64,000 nt of DNA. It comes from Amarolinea aalborgensis (GTDB taxonomy: Bacteria; Chloroflexota; Anaerolineae; SSC4; Amarolineaceae). Numbering within the stretch: position 1 is the stretch's first letter; every line of letters starts with the position of its first letter. A program made the position numbers and the translations under genes. The stretch spans positions 1 through 64,000 of the forward strand of contig NZ_UETR01000018.1 of NCBI RefSeq assembly GCF_900491745.1, read 5' to 3'. The notes beneath the pieces were generated by a model, which saw nothing but the letters and a program-made list of their open reading frames with translations, searched no databases and was not told the origin of the DNA. Shown in pieces: positions 44,019 through 51,632 of the stretch.

Positions 44019-44909
44019 TTACTCGCCGCCACCGATGGCGTCAATCACAGCCTGCAGTTCTTCATCAGAGTAGAAATGGATCACCAGGCGGCCGCGTCCG
44101 CGCACGCCGCGGCTGATCTCGACCTTGGTGCCGAGGCGTTCGCGCAGGCTGCTCTCCAGGGCCTGCACGTGCAGCGCCTGCGGATCAGGCTCGCCCGCGG
44201 CGGCCGCCTCTGGCGCAGCCGCCAGGGTCAGGCGGTGCACCAGCTCTTCGACCTGGCGCGCCGTCAGGTGGCGGTGACGGATGATCGCCAGCGCTTCGGC
44301 CTGCAAATCGTCATCCAGGCCGACCAGCGGCCGCGCCTGCGCCTCCGACAACTCGCCGGTCATCAGCGCTTCTTTAACCGGCTCGCTCAAGCGCAGCAGA
44401 CGCAGGAGGTTGGTCACGGTGACCCGCGCTTTGCCCACGCGCGTCGCGACCTGCGCCTGCGTCAGGCCAAACTCCTCGATGAGCATGCTGTAGGCGGCGG
44501 CTTCTTCCAGCGGGTTGAGATCGGCCCGCTGCACGTTTTCCACGAGCGCCATTTCCAGCACGGCTTGATCGCTGGCCTCTTTGACGATGGCCGGGACCTG
44601 GCTCAGGCCGGCCAGGCGCGCGGCGCGCCAGCGCCGCTCGCCGGCGATCAGAAAATAGGCCGGGCCGCCCGCGGCCGCGCCCGCGGCGCGCGTCACGATG
44701 AGCGGTTGAATCAGGCCGTGCTCATGAATCGAAGCGGCCAGCTCCTGCAAGGCCTCGCTGTCGAAGCTCTGGCGCGGCTGGCGTGGGTTAGGGGCGATGT
44801 CGGCAATGTCCAGCTCTACGAACGCCTGGCTGATTTCCGGCGCGGGCGGGGGCGCGCTGGGGATCAAGGCGCCTAAACCGCGACCCAGGCCGCGTTTGAT
44901 GTTGCTCAT
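44019..44909 (-). CDS. parB: Chromosome partitioning protein ParB
   Basis: 296 residues. N-terminus RGLGRGLGALIP, the usual ParB beginning that contacts ParA. The CTPase/ParB-N domain has NPRQPRQSF, HGLIQPLIV, the nucleotide motif GERRWRAARLAG and the arginine patch ENVQRADLNPLEEA. A helix-turn-helix (LTQAQVATRVGKARVTVTNLLRLL) binds parS, and a C-terminal dimerisation part ends in GRLVIHFYSDEELQAVIDAI. It loads on parS and spreads as a CTP clamp. The start overlaps the parA stop as ATGA. No perfect parS (TGTTTCACGTGAAACA) was seen in the window. Confidence 0.95.
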   Translation of the reverse strand: MSNIKRGLGRGLGALIPSAPPPAPEISQAFVELDIADIAPNPRQPRQSFDSEALQELAASIHEHGLIQPLIVTRAAGAAAGGPAYFLIAGERRWRAARLAGLSQVPAIVKEASDQAVLEMALVENVQRADLNPLEEAAAYSMLIEEFGLTQAQVATRVGKARVTVTNLLRLLRLSEPVKEALMTGELSEAQARPLVGLDDDLQAEALAIIRHRHLTARQVEELVHRLTLAAAPEAAAAGEPDPQALHVQALESSLRERLGTKVEISRGVRGRGRLVIHFYSDEELQAVIDAIGGGE

Positions 44910-45694
44910 GGCATGTGCCTGCCTCTCGGTGACGTTTCTTGCTTCAGCAGCTCTTGCGTCAGCGCCTCATAGGCCATGGCGCCGGGCGAACGGGGCGCGT
45001 AGGTCAATATCGCTTCGCCAAAACTGGGCGCTTCGCTCAGGCGCACATTGCGCGGGATGAGGGTATCAAAGACGAACGCAGGCGCATTCTTGCGAATTTC
45101 GTTCACCACTTGCTGGGCCAGGTTGGTGCGGCCGTCGAACATGGTCAACACCAGTCCCTGCACGGTCAGCGCCGGATTGAGGCTCTTATGTACCAGGTCA
45201 ATCGTCGCCAGCAGATGCGCCAGCCCTTCCAACGCAAAGTATTCGCACTGAATGGGGATGATGACGCCGCCGGCGGCGGTCAGCGCGTTGATCGTCAGCA
45301 GGCCCAGGCTGGGCGGGCAGTCGAGGAGGACATAATCGTAGCCTGAGGCGGCCAGCTCCAGCGCGCGGCGCAGGACATGCTCGCGCGCCAGCATCCCCAC
45401 CATTTCAACTTCCGCACCGGCCAGCCGCGGCGCAGACGGCACCAGGTCAAGCCCGACGCGGTAAGTCAGGGAGACGACTTTGGTGAGCGGCATCTGGTCA
45501 ATCAGCACATCGTACAGGCCGTAGATGGCATGCTGCGGGTTGACGCCGATATGGCTGGTGGCGTTGGCTTGCGGGTCGCAGTCCACCAGGAGCACGCGCT
45601 TGGACGCCTGCGCCAGGTAGGCCGCGAGGTTGACGGCGGTGGTGGTTTTACCCACGCCTCCTTTTTGATTGGCAAAGGCAAGAATACGCGTCAC
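44906..45694 (-). CDS. parA: Chromosome partitioning ATPase ParA
   Basis: 262 residues. Deviant Walker A ANQKGGVGKTTT (residues 8-19), Walker A' LLVDCDPQANATS and Walker B YVLLDCPPSLGLL. The ATP-dependent dimer binds nucleoid DNA and moves ParB-parS complexes. Start is a GTG at 45694 overlapping the pfkB stop as GTGA; the longer open frame to 45991 is only the shadow of pfkB. Followed by parB with an ATGA overlap, so pfkB, parA and parB are translationally coupled. No N-terminal helix-turn-helix, as in chromosomal Soj-type ParA. Confidence 0.95.
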   Translation of the reverse strand: MTRILAFANQKGGVGKTTTAVNLAAYLAQASKRVLLVDCDPQANATSHIGVNPQHAIYGLYDVLIDQMPLTKVVSLTYRVGLDLVPSAPRLAGAEVEMVGMLAREHVLRRALELAASGYDYVLLDCPPSLGLLTINALTAAGGVIIPIQCEYFALEGLAHLLATIDLVHKSLNPALTVQGLVLTMFDGRTNLAQQVVNEIRKNAPAFVFDTLIPRNVRLSEAPSFGEAILTYAPRSPGAMAYEALTQELLKQETSPRGRHMP

Positions 45695-46542
45695 AGGGAA
45701 CTCTGCGCCTCCGGGGGGTGCTGCGCCAGCCAGGCTTCGACCTGCGCCAGGCTGGGAATGGCGTCGGTGGCCTGCCCTTCGACCGAAAACGAGGCGGTGA
45801 CATTGGCGAAATGGGCGGCCTGCACCGGGTCGCCGGTGGCGGCCAGGCGAATCAGGAACGCGGCGGCAAAGACATCGCCTGCGCCGGTCGGGTCTACCTC
45901 GACCGACGGTCGCGGCGGCACGGCAGTCATCTGGTTGCCCTGCCAGACCTGGCAGCCGCGCGGGCCCAGGGTCAGCACCACCACTGGGCATAGGCGTTGG
46001 TAGTGAGCCAGCGCCGCGGGATCATGGCCCAGGTCTTCGTCGCTCAAGATCAGCGCGCGGGCGCCGGTCAACACCGCGGCGGCGTTAGCCCAGGGCTGGC
46101 GGCTGACATGGCCGTGCGCATCCCAACGGCGCATCCAGCCCTGCGGCACAACGCCCACCAGGCTGTCGGGAAAGGCTGCGGTCAGGCCGGGGTCAACTTC
46201 CTGCGCAACCGGCCCCAGCAGGACGATAGGCGTCTGGCGCCAGGGCGCGGGCACGTCCGCCACGCGGATGATCGGGGCCACGCTATGCACCGTTTGCCGG
46301 CGATGCCCGTTGTGGTAACGATTTTCGAATGTGGTGGTGGCAGTCGCGGGCAGCCGTTCCACCGCAATGCCGTCCAGGTCAGGCGTCAAGGGAAAATCGG
46401 AGGCGGCGCGCGTCAGAATGGCGGCGTGCGCACCCAGGCGCGCGGCCGTGATGGCCGCGTAGGTGGCGGTGCCGCCTTGCGCAAAACCACCACTGAGCAA
46501 AATGTCGCGCGTGATGTGACCAATGACCAAGAAATTCGGCAT
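45691..46542 (-). CDS. PfkB-family carbohydrate kinase
   Basis: 283 residues. Ribokinase-like fold: N-terminal FLVIGHITRDILL, GGTATYAAITAARLGA, and the C-terminal ATP/anion-hole signature VDPTGAGDVFAAAFLIRL with catalytic Asp. Phosphorylates a sugar or nucleoside-like substrate with ATP; the substrate is not predictable. ATG at 46542 with AGGG upstream is preferred to 46554. Its stop overlaps parA by 4 nt, an unusual partner for a partition locus. A promoter with an extended -10 lies about 45 nt upstream. Confidence 0.88.
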   Translation of the reverse strand: MPNFLVIGHITRDILLSGGFAQGGTATYAAITAARLGAHAAILTRAASDFPLTPDLDGIAVERLPATATTTFENRYHNGHRRQTVHSVAPIIRVADVPAPWRQTPIVLLGPVAQEVDPGLTAAFPDSLVGVVPQGWMRRWDAHGHVSRQPWANAAAVLTGARALILSDEDLGHDPAALAHYQRLCPVVVLTLGPRGCQVWQGNQMTAVPPRPSVEVDPTGAGDVFAAAFLIRLAATGDPVQAAHFANVTASFSVEGQATDAIPSLAQVEAWLAQHPPEAQSSL

Positions 46543-46585
46543 AGAACCCTGCATCGCCCAGCGCAATCGAGCCTTGACTGGCTTG

Positions 46586-46614
46586 ATTGTAGCATAGGCG
46601 GCGCGAAACCAAAA
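46586..46614 (-). promoter_or_regulatory. Promoter of pfkB-parA-parB
   Basis: Minus strand TTTTGG, 17-bp spacer, TACAAT with an upstream TGC (extended -10). Confidence 0.45.
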
Positions 46615-46645
46615 GAAACCCGGTTTCTCACAGAAACCGGGTCTC
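46615..46645. repeat. Hairpin between jag and pfkB
   Basis: GAAACCCGGTTTC, loop tcaca, GAAACCGGGTCTC (12 of 13 pairs). A diverged half copy follows (gatttcctacagaaaccagg). It could separate the jag and pfkB transcripts; no T-run. Confidence 0.6.
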
Positions 46646-46695
46646 TCGACACTGTGAACCCGATTTCCTACAGAAACCAGGCTCCCGTCGCGGCG

Positions 46696-47646
46696 CTAAT
46701 GGGCCGTGTTCGGAATAATCGTCACTTTGCGGCTTTCGCCTTCGCCCACGCTTTCGGTATGAACCTCAGGATGGTCACGCAGGGTCATGTGGATAATGCG
46801 GCGCTCACGCGCGGGCATTGGCTCCAGGGCCAGGGTACGGCCGGTGGCGGCGACGCGTTCGGCGGTGCGCGTGGCTAACTGCTGCAGCGTGCGCTCGCGC
46901 CGATTCTTGTACTCTTCCACATCTACCACGACATTGGTCCAACGATGCAGGCGGTGATTGAGCATCAAGCGGGTCAAGTATTGCAGCGCGTTCAAGGTTT
47001 CGCCGCGCCGGCCAATCAGGATGCCCAGGTCATTGCCCACGATGTCCAACACCAGGGTTGGCTCGTCATCACGACCCGGCATGTCCGATACGGAGGCGTG
47101 TCCGCGCACCGTTGCGTTGATGCCCATCTGGTTCAACAGGTTGCCCAAGATCTCCGAGGCCGTTTCCACCAGGACGCTATCGCTGACAGCCGCTTTTTCC
47201 GCTTTGGGCTTGGGCGCGAGCGACGGCTCCACATCCGCCGCTGGCTGGTCGGCCGTGGGGACAGGCGCCGCGGCCACGGCTGGCCGAGCTGGTTCAACCG
47301 GCGCCGTGATGGGCGGCTCTGGTTTCACCGGCCGCGGCGGCGCACTGACCGGCTTGGGTTCGGCGGGCGCTTCCCAGCGTGTGGGCCGCGGTGGGCTGAC
47401 CGGCTTTGGTTCCATGGGCGGTTCTGGCCGTGCGGACCGCGGCGGCGCGGGGCTTGGACTGGTGACGCGCGGCGTCAAGCGTACGCGTGCGTCTTCGGCC
47501 CCAAATCCGAGGATGCCGCGGCTGCCTTCAGACAGCACTTCCACATCCACCTGCTCACGCGCAAGATTGAGGCGACGCAGGCCATCACGGATAGCGGCAT
47601 CAACCGTCTTGGCGCGAACTTCAATGCTTTCTTGTGGGGTAGCCAT
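46696..47646 (-). CDS. jag: Jag/KhpB RNA-binding protein
   Basis: 316 residues. Jag-N domain (SIEVRAKTVDAAIRDGLRRL, GSRGILGFGAEDARVRL), then a ~120-residue Pro/Glu/Lys-rich linker, longer than in most homologues. A KH domain follows (TLVLDIVGNDLGILIGRRGETLNALQYLTRLMLN), and an R3H domain (RTAERVAATGRTLALEPMPARERRIIHMTL). It binds small RNAs/mRNAs and affects cell elongation. Start ATG 47646, 4 nt after the yidC stop. The GIGKRG-like loop reads GRRGE. Classic neighbour of yidC. Confidence 0.92.
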   Translation of the reverse strand: MATPQESIEVRAKTVDAAIRDGLRRLNLAREQVDVEVLSEGSRGILGFGAEDARVRLTPRVTSPSPAPPRSARPEPPMEPKPVSPPRPTRWEAPAEPKPVSAPPRPVKPEPPITAPVEPARPAVAAAPVPTADQPAADVEPSLAPKPKAEKAAVSDSVLVETASEILGNLLNQMGINATVRGHASVSDMPGRDDEPTLVLDIVGNDLGILIGRRGETLNALQYLTRLMLNHRLHRWTNVVVDVEEYKNRRERTLQQLATRTAERVAATGRTLALEPMPARERRIIHMTLRDHPEVHTESVGEGESRKVTIIPNTAH

Positions 47647-47652
47647 AGCCAA

Positions 47653-48645
47653 CTACTTCCTCTTCTTGATGCGACGTCGCGCTTTCGCGGCTCCGACTTC
47701 GGTCTCGCGCGTAGCGGCGACAGTGGTATTGCTGGGCGCTGGCGCTTCGGTCGGCGCGCTGATGGCCGGCGCCATGTTGTTGAGATTGATCCCAGGTATC
47801 TTCAGTGATCCCCAGCCGGTGACAAAATACTGTTGAATCATGCTGAGGACATTGCTCACCACGTAGTAGAGCGACAGACCTGCGGGCAGGGAGATGAACA
47901 CAAAACCGAACACCAGGGGCATGAAGGTCATGGTCTGCTGCATGGTCGCTTGCTGCGGATCCTGATCGGCTTTGGAGGCGACGGCCGGCTGCGACATTTT
48001 TTGCAGCATGATCTGTGTCACCACCAACAAGACGGGCAGGATCAGATAGCCAATCAACGTGCCATATTGGCCGGCGGTAAATGCCTTCGAGATCCACTGC
48101 AACCCTTCCGTCTGCTTCGGATAAGCCAGGTCTGGAATCCAGAAAAAGGGTTGCTTGACCAGCTCGCCGATGTTGGTCAAGTGATAGAGCGCCTGGTAGA
48201 GACCGAACAGAATGGGCATCTGGATGAGGAGAGGTAAACAGCCGCTGGCTGGATTGTAGCCAGCTTCCTTGTACATCTCCATCTGGGCCTTGGAGAGCGC
48301 CTCACGATCCTTGCCGTGCTTTTTCTGCAATTCTTGCATGCGCGGCTGCAGATGCTGCATCGTGCGCATGGAGCGCAGCTGCGCCATGGTCAGCGGCAGG
48401 GTTACGATCTTGATCAGAATGGTAAAGAGGATGATCGCAAAACCGTAGCTGTAGGGCAGACCGATGGACTCGAGAACCTTGTGCATCCACGACAGGGCCG
48501 CGGCTAACGGGAAAACGATGAACGTTTGCCACCAGCCGCTGGGTGGGGCATTGGGGTCAGTCGAGGTTGGCGCGCCGCAGCTGGTGAGCAGCAGCAGCAG
48601 CGCCACCAGGAGAAGAATGAGGCCAACCGTGCGTAGTTTGCGCAT
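47653..48645 (-). CDS. yidC: Membrane protein insertase YidC/Oxa1
   Basis: 330 residues, Gram-positive-type short YidC with a lipoprotein signal (LLLLLTSCG). Five membrane helices follow: the first at FIVFPLAAALSWMHKVLESIG/LPYSYGFAIILFTILIKIVTLP, then GCLPLLIQMPILFGLYQALY, and later GTLIGYLILPVLLVVTQIML and MPLVFGFVFISLPAGLSLYYVVSNVLSMIQQYF. The conserved basic residue in ILIKIVTLPLT lies in the hydrophilic groove. The C-tail is basic (AKARRRIKKRK), binding ribosomes. ATG at 48645 has AAAGGAA upstream. It sits between yidD and jag as in most bacteria. Confidence 0.95.
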   Translation of the reverse strand: MRKLRTVGLILLLVALLLLLTSCGAPTSTDPNAPPSGWWQTFIVFPLAAALSWMHKVLESIGLPYSYGFAIILFTILIKIVTLPLTMAQLRSMRTMQHLQPRMQELQKKHGKDREALSKAQMEMYKEAGYNPASGCLPLLIQMPILFGLYQALYHLTNIGELVKQPFFWIPDLAYPKQTEGLQWISKAFTAGQYGTLIGYLILPVLLVVTQIMLQKMSQPAVASKADQDPQQATMQQTMTFMPLVFGFVFISLPAGLSLYYVVSNVLSMIQQYFVTGWGSLKIPGINLNNMAPAISAPTEAPAPSNTTVAATRETEVGAAKARRRIKKRK

Positions 48646-48675
48646 CTTGGTTCCTTTTAGTAACACAACCTATCC

Positions 48676-48888
48676 TTACGGCACAGGGTCATAGCCACCT
48701 GCGTTCAGGGGGTGGCAGCGCGCGATGCGCTTGACGCCTAACCAGCCGCCCTTGACTACGCCGTACCGTTCGATGGCTTCGTAGGTGTAATGGGAGCAGG
48801 TTGGGGTGAAACGACAACTAGGTGGCAGCGCCGGTGAAATGAAGCGCTGATAAAGCCGAATCAATTGCAGCGTGAGAGCCTTAGCCAT
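48676..48888 (-). CDS. yidD: Membrane protein insertion efficiency factor YidD
   Basis: 70 residues. The family core LIRLYQRFISPALPPSCRFTPTCSHYTYEAIERYG with the conserved Cys pair and C-terminal RCHPLNAGGYDPVP are unmistakable. A small amphipathic membrane-associated helper of YidC. It lies 15 nt after rnpA and 30 nt before yidC, in the usual order. Confidence 0.95.
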   Translation of the reverse strand: MAKALTLQLIRLYQRFISPALPPSCRFTPTCSHYTYEAIERYGVVKGGWLGVKRIARCHPLNAGGYDPVP

Positions 48889-48903
48889 GCGTAACGATCA
48901 AAC

Positions 48904-49248
48904 CTACGATCCTAACAACTGTGCACGTTTGAGCAGCGCCAGACAGGCCGCCTTCAAGGTCAAGAAATCGGCCTGGGCCGCGAGTGGGCGGGCAATCATG
49001 ACCACATCCCACCCCGGCTCAATATCCGCTCTCTGCAAGCGAATGATTTCACGCAGACGCCGTCGCACCAGGTTGCGACGCACTGCGCCGCCCAACCGAC
49101 GGCTGACCGAGAAACCAAAACGGTTATGATCTAGTCCGTTTGGCAACGCGCAGAGCACGAGCAGTGGACTGGCCCATGATTTTCCTGCGCTGCGCACTTG
49201 GCGGAAGCGCTCCGGCTGGCGCAGCCGGTAGCGACGCTGGACCGACAA
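48904..49248 (-). CDS. rnpA: Ribonuclease P protein component
   Basis: 114 residues. Basic protein that assists the RNase P RNA in tRNA 5' processing. The signature RFGFSVSRRLGGAVRRNLVRRRLREIIR (basic RNR-type helix) is present. Starts at a TTG (49248), 16 nt after the rpmH stop; no better ATG or GTG exists in frame. The RNA component gene is not in this window. Confidence 0.93.
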   Translation of the reverse strand: MSVQRRYRLRQPERFRQVRSAGKSWASPLLVLCALPNGLDHNRFGFSVSRRLGGAVRRNLVRRRLREIIRLQRADIEPGWDVVMIARPLAAQADFLTLKAACLALLKRAQLLGS

Positions 49249-49264
49249 CAGAACAGCTTAACGC

Positions 49265-49432
49265 TTACTTCGGCGGCATCTTGCGCCAGGTCAGCGCAAC
49301 CGATAACAGCTTGCGGCCCTTCAGGCGCCGCGCCTTGATTACATTGCGACCATCGGTGGTCTGCATTCGCTTGCGGAAACCGTGCACGCGCAGGCGCCGC
49401 TTGACTTTGGGTTGCCACGTTCGCTTAGGCAT
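49265..49432 (-). CDS. rpmH: 50S ribosomal protein L34
   Basis: 55 residues, MPKRTWQPKVKRRLRVHGFR at the start, then KRMQTTDGRNVIKARRLKGR, ending TWRKMPPK. The consensus L34 features (KRT-QP, HGFRKRM, GR-VI--RR-KGR--L) are all there. First gene of the rpmH-rnpA-yidD-yidC-jag block, with a strong promoter 130 nt upstream. A C-terminal extension of about eight residues over the E. coli length is common outside Proteobacteria. Confidence 0.97.
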   Translation of the reverse strand: MPKRTWQPKVKRRLRVHGFRKRMQTTDGRNVIKARRLKGRKLLSVALTWRKMPPK

Positions 49433-49564
49433 CAGAAACTCCTACTCAAGAGATAATTCCGTTCAACGGCCGTTACGAGAGCGGCAGCCTGAACTTGGTT
49501 CCAGTTTATGACAGCAGAAAACGGGCGAGGAAGAAAGACGCTCCTCTCCCGTGTCATGGCGTGC

Positions 49565-49594
49565 ATTATACCCGTCTTCTGGCGTGACTGTCAA
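49565..49594 (-). promoter_or_regulatory. Strong promoter of the rpmH block
   Basis: Minus strand TTGACA, 18-bp spacer, TATAAT. Confidence 0.75.
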
Positions 49595-49623
49595 ATGATT
49601 AAGGGTGAATTGTTTGCACACGC

Positions 49624-49652
49624 TTGCTAAGGGGCCGCTCTTCGACTATAAT
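49624..49652 (+). promoter_or_regulatory. Promoter of selD
   Basis: TTGCTA, 17-bp spacer, TATAAT, 33 nt before the selD ATG; divergent from the rpmH promoter. No DnaA-box cluster was seen in this 253-bp gap. Confidence 0.6.
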
Positions 49653-49685
49653 GCGCCAACATTCTGCAGATTGGAGTTCTCAACG

Positions 49686-50747
49686 ATGGCAACCGACGAC
49701 CTGCGCGGCCGTGTGCGCCTGACCAGCCTGGCCAGTTGCGCGGGCTGAGCGTCGAAACTGGCGCCTGAGGCCCTGGCGCAGGTTCTGCGTCAGCTCGAAC
49801 CCCTCTTTCCACCCCAGCAGCACCCCGCCGTGCTGGTTGGACTCAACGCGCCCGATGACGCGGTTGTCTATCAACTCAGCGCCGAACGGGCGCTGATTGC
49901 GACGACTGATTTCTTTACGCCGATTGTGGATGACCCGTACACCTTTGGCGCGATTGCCGCGACCAACGCCATGAGCGATGTCTACGCCATGGGCGGCGAG
50001 GTCCTGTTTGCCTTGAATATCGCCGCTTTTCCTGAAAGTCTGCCCGCGGAGGTGATCGCGCAGATCCTGCTGGGCGGCGCGGAGAAGGTGCGCAGCGCCG
50101 GTTCCCTCATCGTGGGCGGGCACACGATCAAGAATCCCGAGCCGGTCTATGGCCTGGCTGTGATCGGCGAAGCACACCCGGATCGCATTTTCCGCAAGAC
50201 CGGCGCGCAGGTGGGAGATGTGTTGGTGCTCACCAAGCCGTTGGGCACTGGGTTGATCAGCACGGCGCTCAAGCGTGAACAAGCAGACGCCGACGATGTG
50301 GAGACGGCCGTCGCCAGCATGTTGATCCTCAATCGCAATGCAATGCGCGCCGGCCAGGCCGCGGGCGTGCGCTGCGCCACCGATATTACCGGCTTTGGGC
50401 TGCTCGGTCATGCGAGCGAGATGGCTGAGGGCAGCGCTGGCGCGCTGCAGATTTCGCTGGCGGCGCTGCCTCTGCTGCCCGGCGCGCGCCGTTACGCGGA
50501 GGCGCGCATGGCGCCCGGCGGCACGCACAGCAACCGCCGCTATTTCAGCCTGCGCGTGCACGCGCCGCCCGAGCTCAGCCAGGCCGACGAAGCGCTTCTG
50601 TACGATCCCCAAACCTCTGGCGGCTTACTCCTGGCCGTGCCGCTGGCGCAGCGGGACGTTTTCTACGAGACCTGCGCGCAGCTCGGTCAGTTGGCCTGGG
50701 AAATCGGCCGCGTGGTCGAGGGCCACGGCGTCCAGGTGACGGCGTAA
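49686..50747 (+). CDS. selD: Selenide, water dikinase SelD, a selenoprotein with in-frame UGA (Sec21)
   Basis: 353 residues if the TGA at 49746-49748 is read as selenocysteine. It makes selenophosphate from selenide and ATP. The N-terminal segment is TSLASCAGUASKLAPEAL, the place of the active-site Cys/Sec followed by Lys in all SelD proteins. Then come GLNAPDDAVVYQL, the metal site ATTDFFTPIVDDPYTFG, AATNAMSDVYAMGG, the glycine-rich VGGHTIKNPEP, and the C-terminal TDITGFGLLGH and DPQTSGGLL. Starting at the first downstream ATG (49830) would delete the catalytic loop. GGAG lies 10 nt before the ATG and a promoter just upstream. A hairpin with SECIS-like geometry follows the UGA, and selB is encoded in the same window. 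Confidence 0.92.
49746..49779 (+). promoter_or_regulatory. Sec UGA codon and bacterial SECIS-like hairpin in selD
   Basis: TGA at 49746-49748, then a stem GCGCC/GGCGC (49761-49765 / 49775-49779) with a 9-nt loop TGAGGCCCT. The loop starts 18 nt after the UGA and has G as its second base, within the accepted bacterial SECIS ranges (loop 16-37 nt downstream, G in the first two loop bases). Confidence 0.65.
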
Positions 50748-50750
50748 ACC

Positions 50751-51632
50751 ATGCGGCCGTCGCTTGGAGTTTCAGCCTGGTGTTTCCACGATGCGCTCTA
50801 CGCGGGCCGGCTGACCTTGCACGACATCCCCGCGGCCGCGGCCGCCCTGGGGTTCGACCTGGTGGAGCTGAATGACCTCTTTTATCCGCCGCCGCGCTTC
50901 AGCCGTCTGCGCTACCTGCCCTGGCGCCTGTGGGGCGCGCTGGTCGGCCGCGACGCCTGGCGCACCTTTCAACGTTCCTGGGTCGGCAGCGCGTCCACGC
51001 GGCAACGCCTGCGGACAGCCTGCGACCAAGCCTCGGTGCGCTGCGCGGCGTTCACCCTGAACAGTGATTTTACGGGCCAGCCGCGCCAGCAGCCGGCTGC
51101 GCTGGCCTATGCGGCGGCCGGCCTGGCGACGACGGCCGCGTTGGGCGCGCCGATCATGCGCGTGACCAGCGACTGCCGCGAGAAGTCGGACGACATGATC
51201 ACGCCTGGCGTGCTGGAGCGGGTGATTGATGGGCTGCGTCAAGCGGTCAAGCTGGCGCAGGCGGCGGGCATTCGCTTGGCGCTGGAGAATCACTGGGGCC
51301 TGACGACGGAGCCGGCGGCGATGCTGCGCGTGGTGCAGGAGGTCAATTCACCCTGGCTGGGCGTCTGCCTCGACCTGGGCAACTTTCCGCCGGCGCAGCG
51401 CCTGGCTGGCGTCGAGCTGCTGGCGCCTTACGCCATTCATGCGCACGCCAAAGCCGGGCAGTTTACGGCCAACGGCGAGGAGACGCAGATTGACTACCGC
51501 ACGGAGCTGGCGATCCTCAGCCAGGCGGGCTACCGTGGGCCGTTGGTGATCGAATACGAGGGCGATGGCGATCCGGCCGCCGGCATCCAACGCACGCGTG
51601 ACCTGGTCATGCGACACTGGCCGCCGAACTGA
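50751..51632 (+). CDS. Sugar phosphate isomerase/epimerase-like TIM barrel
   Basis: 293 residues of the AP-endonuclease-2/xylose isomerase-like superfamily. Candidate metal ligands are Glu in LALENHWG, Asp in VCLDLGNF, His in IHAHAKA and Glu in VIEYEG. N-terminus LGVSAWCFHDAL and GFDLVELND fit the first barrel strands. It probably interconverts a keto or aldo sugar, or a cyclitol; no more can be said. ATG lies 3 nt after the selD stop, so the two are cotranscribed. The stop codon lies at the edge of a 217-bp tandem array. Confidence 0.85.
   Translation: MRPSLGVSAWCFHDALYAGRLTLHDIPAAAAALGFDLVELNDLFYPPPRFSRLRYLPWRLWGALVGRDAWRTFQRSWVGSASTRQRLRTACDQASVRCAAFTLNSDFTGQPRQQPAALAYAAAGLATTAALGAPIMRVTSDCREKSDDMITPGVLERVIDGLRQAVKLAQAAGIRLALENHWGLTTEPAAMLRVVQEVNSPWLGVCLDLGNFPPAQRLAGVELLAPYAIHAHAKAGQFTANGEETQIDYRTELAILSQAGYRGPLVIEYEGDGDPAAGIQRTRDLVMRHWPPN

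Noticed and set aside
45695..45991. N-terminal extension of ParA
   Set aside because: It is the shadow of the pfkB gene; ParA motifs begin right after the GTG at 45694.
49433..49680. Replication origin between rpmH and selD
   Set aside because: No TTATCCACA-like boxes or AT-rich unwinding tract; only two divergent promoters.
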